Part shown: in pieces, positions 1 to 6,155 of the stretch
Numbering within the stretch: the stretch's first letter is position 1
Layout: every line of letters starts with the position of its first letter
DNA from: Candidatus Omnitrophota bacterium
Lineage (GTDB): Bacteria > Omnitrophota > Gorgyraeia > Zapsychrales > Zapsychraceae
Length of the DNA: 14,559 bases
Assembly: GCA_018062515.1 (NCBI GenBank)
Contig: JAGOSC010000057.1
Location: 1 to 14,559, forward strand
Direction: 5' to 3'
Program-made: the position numbers and the translations under genes
Notes under the pieces: model-generated
The model's database searches: none
Told to the model about the DNA's origin: nothing
What the model saw: only the letters and a program-made list of their open reading frames with translations

Positions 1-435
1 GTACAGTATAGAGTAATCACTCATCCGGTGGCGTATACGAGTCAGGAAACCGTACAAGCTGCTCATGAGTCCGGTAAGGAATTTGCCAAAACAGTCATGT
101 TAAAAGTTGATGGTCAAATGGTGATGGCTGTTCTGCCGGCTAATCATAAGATTAATCTTAATCAGCTTAAAAAACAACTGGAAGCAGAAAAGGTTACACT
201 TGCTACCGAATCAGAATTTAGAAATTTATTTCCTGACTGTGAAATCGGCGCCATGCCTCCGTTTGGAGAACTGTATGATCTCGATGTTATTGTGGCTGAG
301 AGTTTCTCAGAAAATGAAATGATTTCGTTTAATGCAGGAACGCATCGCGAAATGATCAAAATGCGTTACGAAGATTTTGACCGGCTGGTCGATCCTAGGA
401 CGATCAATCTTATTACGATTACACTTATGCAATAA
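1..435 (+). CDS. YbaK/ProX-type aminoacyl-tRNA deacylase, 5' end cut by window edge
   Basis: Proteins of the YbaK/EbsC/ProX family hydrolyse mischarged tRNAs (for example Cys- or Ala-tRNA-Pro) in the cytoplasm. The frame is open to base 1, and the residues before the GTG at 28 (VQYRVITHP) fit the family's usual lead-in to the AYTSQE segment, so the true start lies upstream and the GTG is not it. Visible family features are the AYTSQETVQAAHESGKEFAKTV region, the KVDGQMVMAVLPAN strand with the invariant-type Lys, and the GAMPPFGELYDLDV loop corresponding to the substrate-pocket GxxPPFG segment. The C-terminus at TAA 433-435 looks complete. It ends 26 nt before the universal stress protein gene and could share its transcript. 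Which tRNA is edited cannot be told from sequence; some members of this family have no established substrate. Confidence 0.88.
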   Translation, partial: VQYRVITHPVAYTSQETVQAAHESGKEFAKTVMLKVDGQMVMAVLPANHKINLNQLKKQLEAEKVTLATESEFRNLFPDCEIGAMPPFGELYDLDVIVAESFSENEMISFNAGTHREMIKMRYEDFDRLVDPRTINLITITLMQ

Positions 436-461
436 TTAATTTTATTTATAAGGAGAAGAAA

Positions 462-1445
462 ATGAAAATACTTATCGCATGCGATGAACGCAGTTCAGCC
501 GATAAAATCTACTATGATTTGAAACGAGCAGGCCTTCCCGAATTAGTGCAAGCTTGTATATTTTCAGTGGCAGATGTTTTTGTCCTACCAGGATATAAAC
601 CAGTTAAGTCCAAACGCCCGTCGGATAAAAAATCTTTCAAACATATTGATGAGGAAATAAAGAAGGCACAAGTCATTGCCGATCATATGCGCAAAAAGCT
701 TAAACTAAAATTTCCTAAATGGAGTTTTCACGCAGAATCCTGCGGAGGATCCCCGGCCTGGAAGATTTTAGAAAAAGCTAAAGACTGGAAAGCCGATTTA
801 ATTGTCATTGGGGCGCATGGAAGAATGGGTCTAGGTGGTTACTTTTTTGGAAGCGTAGCATTGAGAGTTATGTCTGAAGCGACATGTTCGGTCCGGATTG
901 TCCGGCCACATACGCAAGAAACCAATTCTCCTTCGCGCATCGTCATTGGCGTCGATGGTTCAAGAGAAAGTGACGCGGCCATTAATATTTTACGCGAGAG
1001 GCGCTGGATGAAAGGCAGTTCCGCGCATTTGGTCACAGCCGTAGGCACGATGGTTTATTCAACTTCAATTTCAGATATGTATCCCGATGTTTACATTGTA
1101 AACCTTCCGGATGAATCTTCTATAAAGAAAAAATGGCAGATAAACGATAACAAAAATCCAAGAGCCTGGATTACAAAAATGCATGATGAATATAAATCAA
1201 CATTAGAAAAATCAGGATTGGTTGTTTCCTCATTTATTGAGGATGGAGATACAAAAGTCATTCTTTTGCAAGAGACCGAACGATATGGGGCAGATTCTAT
1301 ATTTGTCGGCGCCACAGGACATGGAATGATTAATCGATATTTGATCGGCAGCGTTTCTTCCGCCATTGCCGGCCGCGCCCATTGTTCCGTTGAAATCATT
1401 CGGACAAAACCTAAAAATGTTCGTCCCCGAAGACGTTCTAGGTAA
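462..1445 (+). CDS. Tandem UspA-domain universal stress protein
   Basis: This is a 327-residue cytoplasmic protein with two universal stress protein domains, roughly residues 1-148 and 156-315. Each carries the ATP-binding signature G-2x-G-9x-G-S: G117/G120/G130-S131 in the first and G283/G286/G296-S297 in the second, so both halves look nucleotide-binding competent. The start is set by AAGGAG ten bases before the ATG. USPs of this type bind ATP and aid survival under starvation, oxygen limitation or energy stress; the exact role here is inferred from family only. The C-terminus is strongly basic (RPRRRSR). Its last two codons and stop lie inside the palindrome of the downstream promoter module, so a protein bound there would sit on the end of this gene. 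No promoter of its own is seen in the 26-nt gap upstream. Confidence 0.93.
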   Translation: MKILIACDERSSADKIYYDLKRAGLPELVQACIFSVADVFVLPGYKPVKSKRPSDKKSFKHIDEEIKKAQVIADHMRKKLKLKFPKWSFHAESCGGSPAWKILEKAKDWKADLIVIGAHGRMGLGGYFFGSVALRVMSEATCSVRIVRPHTQETNSPSRIVIGVDGSRESDAAINILRERRWMKGSSAHLVTAVGTMVYSTSISDMYPDVYIVNLPDESSIKKKWQINDNKNPRAWITKMHDEYKSTLEKSGLVVSSFIEDGDTKVILLQETERYGADSIFVGATGHGMINRYLIGSVSSAIAGRAHCSVEIIRTKPKNVRPRRRSR

Positions 1446-1482
1446 AACTACCTATTATTGCGTGTATAGAAGCGCATATATT
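1439..1482 (+). promoter_or_regulatory. Promoter module copy 1 (palindrome plus -10), upstream of receiver operon
   Basis: The palindrome TAGGTA-AAAC-TACCTA occupies 1439-1454, GTGTATA is at 1462-1468 and the -10-like TATATT is at 1477-1482. It aligns without gaps to modules at 3471, 6066 and 7471. No TTGACA-like box lies 17 nt before the -10; the palindrome abuts that position, as expected for an activator-dependent promoter. The inferred start is near 1489, giving a leader of about 40 nt to the ATG at 1530. The palindrome covers the stop codon of the stress protein gene. Sequence conservation is seen directly; the activator role is inference. Confidence 0.65.
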
Positions 1483-1529
1483 AATTTTCCAGTATTGCCA
1501 TAATGAAGATGGGAAGAGAGACAAAACGA

Positions 1530-1922
1530 ATGAGTAATAAAACTATTTTAATCATTGATGATCATAAAGATTTTAGAGAAACGCTTCGTTCTTTCATACA
1601 GAAAAGATTCTTGGACGTAGAAATCAAAGAGGCCGAAACTGGAGAGATCGGCGTGGAAATGGCGAAAAGGGAGAAGCCTGAGGTATGTTTGGTGGACATT
1701 CGTCTACGTGGTATTGACGGCATTGAAACATCCCGACGAATCAAAGAACATCTTCCTGATTGCCGAATTATCACCATGTCGATGTTTAAGCAAGCGTCCG
1801 TCCAGGAACTTATTAACAAAAAGATTATCGTCTTTGTTAACAAAGGTGACATCGACAGCGAATTGATGCCGTTTTTAAATAAATTTTTAGACGGAAAAAT
1901 CAAAAAAGGAGAAGAAAAATGA
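1530..1922 (+). CDS. Receiver-only response regulator (REC1)
   Basis: A stand-alone CheY-like receiver domain of 130 residues with no output domain. Key residues are the acidic pair D10-D11, phospho-acceptor D56 (in LVDIRLRG), switch Ser84 (ITMSMF) and Lys105 (FVNKGD), so it should accept phosphate from a histidine kinase; no kinase gene is present in the window. The frame is open from an ATG at 1503, but GGGAAGAGAG at 1511-1520 is well placed for the ATG at 1530, which also gives the normal receiver N-terminus (MSNKTILIIDD), so 1530 is chosen. The stop overlaps the next gene's ATG (ATGA), suggesting coupled translation with the winged-helix protein. It is colinear with and clearly similar to the second receiver at 7779. 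The fold resembles NarL/FixJ-type receivers. Confidence 0.9.
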   Translation: MSNKTILIIDDHKDFRETLRSFIQKRFLDVEIKEAETGEIGVEMAKREKPEVCLVDIRLRGIDGIETSRRIKEHLPDCRIITMSMFKQASVQELINKKIIVFVNKGDIDSELMPFLNKFLDGKIKKGEEK

Positions 1923-2176
1923 TTACGAATATCGGAATCATGGCTGGCGAAATTCTCACTGTCTTAGAACAAAAGAATAGGCCTCTCAGTTTGAAAGAAC
2001 TTGAAGTCTTTGTAGGTAATTCACATGATCAGTTGATGATGGGGTTAGGCTGGCTTGTTCGCGAAGTATTAGTGCAAAGGAGTCAAGTCGGTTCCGATAT
2101 GTATGTAAAAGAAGTTAAGAATTATAAACAGAAATCCCATGCAGAAGGTAAAGCGCTATGTGTAAGTTTAACTTAA
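1919..2176 (+). CDS. Small winged-helix protein (DUF2582-like)
   Basis: An 85-residue protein. Residues about 7-66 (AGEILTVLEQ, LSLKELEVF, QLMMGLGWLVREVLV, then a short beta hairpin) match the pattern of the PF10771/DUF2582 winged helix-turn-helix family, whose GLGWLxRE-type helix is recognisable. Residues 67-85 are a basic tail that I do not recognise. The ATG overlaps the receiver gene's stop (ATGA), and GGAG at 1910-1913 supplies a Shine-Dalgarno site. The overlap suggests equimolar production with the receiver and possibly a functional pair, receiver and DNA-binding part on separate chains; this is inference. DUF2582 proteins have no well-established function, and the domain could mediate protein rather than DNA contacts. 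Confidence 0.75.
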   Translation: MITNIGIMAGEILTVLEQKNRPLSLKELEVFVGNSHDQLMMGLGWLVREVLVQRSQVGSDMYVKEVKNYKQKSHAEGKALCVSLT

Positions 2177-2224
2177 AAATGTATTTTCCAACAATATTAA
2201 CCGCTCAAGATGGAGGGAAATAAA

Positions 2225-2518
2225 ATGTTAACCACAGAAAATCTACCAAAAACCAGAAACGGTAAAATCACAGAAGCCTTGGACTTGCTCAACGAAGCGG
2301 CCAAGGAAAAACGAGAGGAATTAAAAGAGCTTTTAACCGATAAATATGCTCACGTGAAAGACATGATTGTCGGTAAAGCGCTCGTTGGGGAAGAGAAAGT
2401 CAAAGAAGTCATCAGTGAAGCGGATAAACGAGTACATAAAGATCCATGGCCGTACATCGCCGGCGCAACAGCATTTTCTCTTCTCCTCGGATATTTAGTT
2501 GGTTCAAAGAGTAAATAA
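2225..2518 (+). CDS. DUF883/ElaB-YqjD-like membrane-anchored protein
   Basis: A 97-residue protein. Residues 14-70 are a charged, helical, probably coiled-coil region, followed by KDPWPYIAGATAF and a single C-terminal transmembrane helix at about 76-94 ending in a GSKSK tail. This layout and the DPWP-Y-AG motif match the DUF883 (ElaB/YqjD/YgaM) family, which in E. coli are C-tail-anchored inner-membrane proteins that bind ribosomes in stationary phase. The start at 2225 is preferred over an ATG at 2210 because GGAGGG at 2212-2217 is seven bases ahead of it and overlaps the earlier ATG. It lies 48 nt after the winged-helix gene and 15 nt before the next membrane gene, likely within the same operon. 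A stress-related envelope role is inferred from the family. Confidence 0.85.
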   Translation: MLTTENLPKTRNGKITEALDLLNEAAKEKREELKELLTDKYAHVKDMIVGKALVGEEKVKEVISEADKRVHKDPWPYIAGATAFSLLLGYLVGSKSK

Positions 2519-2533
2519 ATAAGGAAAGTTGCC

Positions 2534-2935
2534 ATGTCTAAGTTAATGATGATTCGTAAAATTATTTCACCGCTGTTCTTTCTCAATGTAGTGAGCGGTT
2601 ACAGAAGAAAATCCGCTTTGATGAAAATCAAAGCGGCTAAATTTTATGTCCATGGCATTGGAAAATTACGGGTTTTTTACTTAGGCTCTATCTTTGTGTC
2701 CCTGGCCGTGATTCTTTTAGTAAGCGGATTGTTCTTAATCCACATGGCTCTTTTTGTTTATTCAACGTTGAGCGCGCAAACTAAATTCATTACAGCCTTA
2801 TCGTTGGGAGGCTTGGAATTTTTGGGAGCAATTAGCATTCTGTTTTATTTATTCCGCGAAGAAACATGGGTTAAATTTACGGAAATTAAGGCAGTCCTTA
2901 ACGCTGTGATTGAAGATGAGGAGGTGAAAAAATGA
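2534..2935 (+). CDS. Small two-helix inner-membrane protein
   Basis: A 133-residue protein with a basic amphipathic N-terminus (about 1-45), two predicted membrane helices (about 47-76 and 86-107) joined by a short loop, and a charged cytoplasmic C-terminus ending in EDEEVKK. I do not recognise a named family with certainty. Position after a DUF883 gene and the two-helix, charged-ends topology recall YqjE/holin-superfamily-III-like proteins, which accompany yqjD in proteobacteria, but no diagnostic motif is visible. An AGGAAAG stretch precedes the ATG. The final codons contain GGAGG, which serves as ribosome site for the next gene, and the stop overlaps that gene's start (ATGA), so the two are probably coupled. 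Confidence 0.75.
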   Translation: MSKLMMIRKIISPLFFLNVVSGYRRKSALMKIKAAKFYVHGIGKLRVFYLGSIFVSLAVILLVSGLFLIHMALFVYSTLSAQTKFITALSLGGLEFLGAISILFYLFREETWVKFTEIKAVLNAVIEDEEVKK

Positions 2936-3285
2936 AAATCAAACCCACCCCCAATAGAGTTAAAAGATTAATTAAAGAAGAATCGCAAGACATGGGTCTA
3001 GCGAAGATTAATCCAAATGGCAAGTTAAAGCTTCCTAATTCGGGAAAACAGCCAAAAAAAATTAAGCAAAAAAAGGGGGGCCCTATGCCAACCGTAATCG
3101 AAGAAAAAATAATTACGAGTAAAATGACGGTTCCGGAAAAAGCGGACGCCAACATCTTCGCTGAACGCGTGGAAAAAAAAGCTTTTGAGCTTTATCAAAA
3201 AAGAGGCTGCCAAGATGGTCACGACTGTGATGACTGGCTTGAAGCCGAGAAATTAGTGGAAGATGAAATGATCGCGGAAAAGTAA
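2932..3285 (+). CDS. DUF2934 protein with basic N-terminal extension
   Basis: A 117-residue protein. Residues about 76-110 (AERVEKKAFELYQKRG ... GHDCDDWLEAEKLV) match DUF2934, a short helical motif of unknown function ending in a conserved DWLxAE. Residues 1-51 are lysine-rich and low in complexity, an unusual extension because many DUF2934 proteins are little longer than the motif. An in-frame ATG at 3085 (residue 52) follows GGGGGG at 3075-3080, so a short 66-residue form from an internal start is possible; the strong GGAGG upstream of 2932 and the ATGA overlap favour the long form. The frame holds an A7-G6 tract at 3068-3080, read as A-AAA-AAG (see findings). It closes the operon beginning at the receiver gene. 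No function can be assigned beyond association with stress gene sets. Confidence 0.82.
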   Translation: MKIKPTPNRVKRLIKEESQDMGLAKINPNGKLKLPNSGKQPKKIKQKKGGPMPTVIEEKIITSKMTVPEKADANIFAERVEKKAFELYQKRGCQDGHDCDDWLEAEKLVEDEMIAEK

Positions 3286-3320
3286 AGAAAACTAAAAACA
3301 GTAAAGGAGACCGACATTAA

Positions 3321-3473
3321 ATGAAAAATGCGCCGCTTGCATGGGGTTCATCTGAAACGAACCCCGTGCATGTTATCACTTTTCTCAATTCGCTTAGTGT
3401 TTGGCTGTTCTTCATCTTCTTATCTAAAAAATTTTCTTCTCGCAATCAATTTATCCGCACATTAATCACGTAG
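3321..3473 (+). CDS. Possible 50-residue membrane peptide (doubtful)
   Basis: An ATG-initiated frame begins 11 nt after AAGGAG (3304-3309) and encodes 50 residues with one hydrophobic stretch (VITFLNSLSVWLFFIFL, about residues 18-34) and a basic tail. Against it, the first third of the frame is a 12-bp stem-loop that looks like the terminator of the preceding operon, and its stop codon lies in promoter module 2. I have no family match. It could equally be chance read-through of a terminator region with an incidental ribosome site. Confidence 0.22.
   Translation: MKNAPLAWGSSETNPVHVITFLNSLSVWLFFIFLSKKFSSRNQFIRTLIT
3338..3370 (+). terminator. Stem-loop after the DUF2934 gene, probable terminator
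   Basis: A 12-bp stem with one G-T pair (TGCATGGGGTTC at 3338-3349 pairing with GAACCCCGTGCA at 3359-3370) and a 9-nt loop lies 52 nt downstream of the DUF2934 stop. It is followed only by a mixed U-rich stretch (TGTTATCACTTTTCT), so it is either a weak Rho-independent terminator or an mRNA 3'-end stabiliser. Its position between an operon end and the pckA promoter fits termination. Confidence 0.5.
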
Positions 3474-3514
3474 GTAATTCTACCTATATTTGCACGCACA
3501 TTAGCCTATTCATT
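3471..3514 (+). promoter_or_regulatory. Promoter module copy 2, upstream of pckA
   Basis: This copy has the most perfect palindrome, TAGGTA-ATTC-TACCTA at 3471-3486, followed by ACGCACA in place of the GTGTATA element and TTCATT at the -10 position (3509-3514), the poorest -10 of the four. A nearby CATTAT (3511-3516) could serve instead. The inferred start near 3521 leaves about 68 nt of leader to the pckA ATG. An additional TATAAA at 3537-3542 lacks a good -35 partner. The spacer 3286-3588 contains nothing else I recognise beyond this site, the hairpin and the doubtful small frame. Confidence 0.58.
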
Positions 3515-3588
3515 ATTTTGTGTCAAGGTTGTACTCTATAAAGAGAAAATGAAATTAACTTTTAAAGAACAATTGTAAGGAGTAAGCA

Positions 3589-5232
3589 ATGGATATTAAC
3601 TTAAAAAATACTGGCATTTATCCTCAAGCGATATTGAGAAATCCGACATATGACGAGTTGTTTAAGGATGAGACCGACTCAGCGCGGCAGGGTAACGAAC
3701 GCGGTGTAATCACTCAATCAGGAGCAGTAACGGTGGATACAGGAAAATTTACCGGGCGTTCTCCTAAGGATAAATATATCGTCGTCGATGAAATAACCAA
3801 AGACACCGTTTGGTGGGCGACAGGCAAATCATCTGGTTCTGATAATAAACCATTATCCAAAGAAGCCTGGGCTCACTTAAAAGATATCTCGACAGCACAG
3901 TTAAGCGGAAAAAAACTTTATATTATGGATGGTTTTTGCGGAACGAACGCGCAAACACGCTTGTCCGTGAGGCTGGTCACCGAAGTTGCCTGGATGGCGC
4001 ATTTCTTTAAGAATATGTTCATTCGCCCAACCTCCCAGGAATTAGAAAATTTTACACCGGATTGGACGATTTTAAATGCCTGCAAAACAACATGCCAAGA
4101 TTTTGCCAAGTGGGGATTGCGTAGTGAAGTTTTTGTCGCTTTCAATATGACAGAACGCATGACTGTCATAGGAGGAACATGGTATGGCGGGGAAATCAAG
4201 AAGGGCATGTTCTCCATCATGAATTATTTTTTGCCACTTAAAGGCATCGGCGCTTTTCACTGTTCAGCAAATCAAGGAAAAGAAGGAGACACCGCATTAT
4301 TCTTCGGTTTATCTGGAACTGGAAAAACAACATTGTCAACGGATCCAAAACGGGCGCTGATCGGCGATGATGAACATGGCTGGGACGATGAAGGTGTTTT
4401 TAATTTTGAAGGCGGTTGTTACGCAAAATGCATCGGCTTGACAGCGGAACGTGAGCCGGATATTTTTCGCGCGATTCGTCGCAATGCTTTACTTGAAAAT
4501 GTTGATATTGATCAAGACAGTAAGGTTGATTATACATCAGCGAAAAAAACAGAAAATACACGCGTTTCTTATCCATTGGATCATATTGAAAACATCGTTA
4601 AGCCGGTTTCAAAAGGGCGTCATCCATCTAAAATTATTTTCCTCACCTGTGACGCGTATGGCGTCTTGCCGCCGGTGTCTAAATTAAGTAAAGAACAAGC
4701 CATGTACCATTATTTAAGTGGATATACTGCGAAAGTAGCTGGCACGGAACTCGGCATTAAAGAGCCGCAGGCAACATTTTCTGCCTGTTTTGGTAAGGCG
4801 TTTTTGACTGTTCCGCCGATTAAATACGCGCGAATTCTCGCCGATAAAATGGAGGAACATCATGCCGAAGCCTACTTAATCAATACCGGCTGGGTCGCGG
4901 GGCCGTACGGGGTAGGACACCGCATCGCGCTCAAAGATAATCGGGCAATCATTGATGCCATTTTCAATGGCAGTTTTGATGAAGCAACATTCGAAACATT
5001 GCCTTTTTTTAACTTGCAAATTCCAAAAGCACTCCAAGGAGTAGACCCGCATCTTCTTAACCCGCGTAATCTCTGGGCTGATAAAAACGCTTATGATCAA
5101 GCGGCTCAAAATTTAGCTAAATTATTTATTGAAAACTTTGAAAATTTTACCGATACCGACGAGGGAAAGAAACTGGCTATTGTGGGTTTAGAAAGACAAC
5201 CAATAGCAAAACACCAAACTGTTTTATATTAA
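3589..5232 (+). CDS. pckA: Phosphoenolpyruvate carboxykinase (ATP)
   Basis: This cytoplasmic enzyme interconverts oxaloacetate + ATP and PEP + CO2 + ADP, at the node between the TCA intermediates and glycolysis/gluconeogenesis. At 547 residues it has the normal length of the ATP-type family. Visible signatures are FTGRSPKDKY near residues 51-60 (substrate binding), HCSANQG, the P-loop GLSGTGKTT at 240-248, the metal/ATP motif DDEHGWDDEG from 260, TCDAYGVLPPVSKL, and NTGWVAGPYGVG. All catalytic regions look intact. AAGGAG lies eight bases before the ATG. The gene follows promoter module 2, and the acetyltransferase starts 15 nt after its stop. In fermenting bacteria this enzyme often runs in the PEP-carboxylating direction with ATP gain; given the D-lactate dehydrogenase nearby this is plausible here, but direction is inference. 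Confidence 0.98.
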   Translation: MDINLKNTGIYPQAILRNPTYDELFKDETDSARQGNERGVITQSGAVTVDTGKFTGRSPKDKYIVVDEITKDTVWWATGKSSGSDNKPLSKEAWAHLKDISTAQLSGKKLYIMDGFCGTNAQTRLSVRLVTEVAWMAHFFKNMFIRPTSQELENFTPDWTILNACKTTCQDFAKWGLRSEVFVAFNMTERMTVIGGTWYGGEIKKGMFSIMNYFLPLKGIGAFHCSANQGKEGDTALFFGLSGTGKTTLSTDPKRALIGDDEHGWDDEGVFNFEGGCYAKCIGLTAEREPDIFRAIRRNALLENVDIDQDSKVDYTSAKKTENTRVSYPLDHIENIVKPVSKGRHPSKIIFLTCDAYGVLPPVSKLSKEQAMYHYLSGYTAKVAGTELGIKEPQATFSACFGKAFLTVPPIKYARILADKMEEHHAEAYLINTGWVAGPYGVGHRIALKDNRAIIDAIFNGSFDEATFETLPFFNLQIPKALQGVDPHLLNPRNLWADKNAYDQAAQNLAKLFIENFENFTDTDEGKKLAIVGLERQPIAKHQTVLY

Positions 5233-5247
5233 AGCAGGAACAAACTC

Positions 5248-5802
5248 ATGGCATGTGAATGTCAAAAAATTATTGAGGACGATCATCCTGTCAAAGAATT
5301 GATTCCATACTTGCGTCAATTCAAAGATAAAACGGTGTACTTTCGTCCTTTATGTCGGCTGGATGAAAAGGCCATTCAAGATTTTTTTTATAGCCATAAA
5401 CCAGAAACGATCTATCAACGGTATTTAATGATCGTGAAAGACATGCCTGATGCCGTTGCCCAGGCGCGTGTCAGAGTTGATTACAACAAAGACATGGCGA
5501 TCGCGGGATTTGATTCACCGGCGCCGAATGGGAAAATGGTATGCATCGGAAGGTACATAAGAGGAAAAAATGAATCAGCGGAAGCGGCAGTAGTTATCAA
5601 AGAAGATTATCAAGGCCGAGGCATAGGGACCTTTCTCAATGAAATTCTGATTCAAGCTGCTCGACGGCATAAGCTTAAAAAATTGGCTGCCTATGTTGGC
5701 CATGGCAATCTGTCCATGATTCATATATTCAAAAAATTAGGATTTTCTCTGCAAGAAAGCCGGGATGTCGACGGTTTTCTTGCAGTTAAAGATTTAGATT
5801 AA
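5248..5802 (+). CDS. GNAT-family N-acetyltransferase
   Basis: A 184-residue protein with the GNAT fold: YFRPLCRLDEKAIQDFF at the N-terminal strand-helix, and acetyl-CoA-binding motif A (VVIKEDYQGRGIGTFLNEIL, with Q-G-R-G-I-G) near residues 115-134, followed by the GNLSMIHIFKKLGF motif B. The N-terminal segment (RPL..LDEKAIQDFFYSHKPETIYQRY) resembles the acetyltransferase part of Pat/YfiQ-type protein lysine acetyltransferases (typical pattern RPI.PEDE....F...LSPES.Y.RF). It lacks their large NDP-CoA-synthetase part and any visible cNMP-binding domain. It begins 15 nt after pckA with a GCAGGA site, so it is very likely co-transcribed; a PEP carboxykinase or other metabolic enzyme as acetylation target is a reasonable guess only. 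A Cys-containing start (MACECQK) precedes the domain. Confidence 0.88.
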   Translation: MACECQKIIEDDHPVKELIPYLRQFKDKTVYFRPLCRLDEKAIQDFFYSHKPETIYQRYLMIVKDMPDAVAQARVRVDYNKDMAIAGFDSPAPNGKMVCIGRYIRGKNESAEAAVVIKEDYQGRGIGTFLNEILIQAARRHKLKKLAAYVGHGNLSMIHIFKKLGFSLQESRDVDGFLAVKDLD

Positions 5803-6065
5803 AATTCTACTAGATAATAAGAAAAAAATAATATGGAAAATTTAACACCATTATCATCATTTTTTGGCGGCGTCCTTAGTCGGATCACGGTATCAGTTAA
5901 GCTTTTCTTTAACGTAAAATCCTTGGATAATTTTTATGATGATAGGAATGATTTTATATCAGCTGCCCCTTACGAAATATGAAAAAAATTAAAAGCGTTC
6001 CTTCGACTTCCTTCCTAAAAATGTTTTCTGAGTGAAATCATCTACAAACTAAATAATGAGCCGTC
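5803..6065. other. Non-coding spacer after the GNAT gene
   Basis: No gene is supported here. A 49-codon ATG frame at 5833-5982 has no ribosome site and no recognisable features. A small imperfect hairpin (GTTAAG, loop CTTTTC, TTTAAC) lies around 5896-5913 and is too weak to call a terminator. Promoter module 3 begins immediately after this stretch. Confidence 0.5.
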
Positions 6066-6109
6066 TAGGTATAAATACCCAATTCGTCGTGTACAAGACC
6101 TCATATATT
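6066..6109 (+). promoter_or_regulatory. Promoter module copy 3, upstream of GemA-cytochrome gene
   Basis: TAGGTA-TAAA-TACCCA at 6066-6081 departs from the perfect palindrome by one base in the right arm. GTGTACA at 6089-6095 and TATATT at 6104-6109 keep exactly the spacing of the other copies. The inferred start near 6116 gives a leader of about 40 nt to the ATG at 6156, which has AAGGAG ahead of it. Confidence 0.63.
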
Positions 6110-6155
6110 GTTTCCTTAGGATTTGATATAAAACATGTAGGAATAAGGAGCCGTC

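Noticed and set aside
1091..1399. 102-codon minus-strand frame within the stress protein gene
   Set aside because: It lies wholly antisense to a clear UspA domain, with no ribosome site or motif, so it is a shadow frame; the other minus-strand frames were dismissed for the same reason.
1439..1462. Sigma54-type promoter reading of module 1 (GG ... TTGC)
   Set aside because: The GG and GC elements are 17 nt apart rather than the required 10, and the other copies do not keep the TTGC.
2022..2037. TAGGTAATTCACATGA inside the winged-helix gene
   Set aside because: Only the left half-site is present, it lies in coding sequence and the downstream promoter elements are missing.
5833..5982. 49-codon ATG frame in the spacer after the GNAT gene
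   Set aside because: There is no Shine-Dalgarno sequence, no recognisable motif, and the surrounding spacer looks non-coding.
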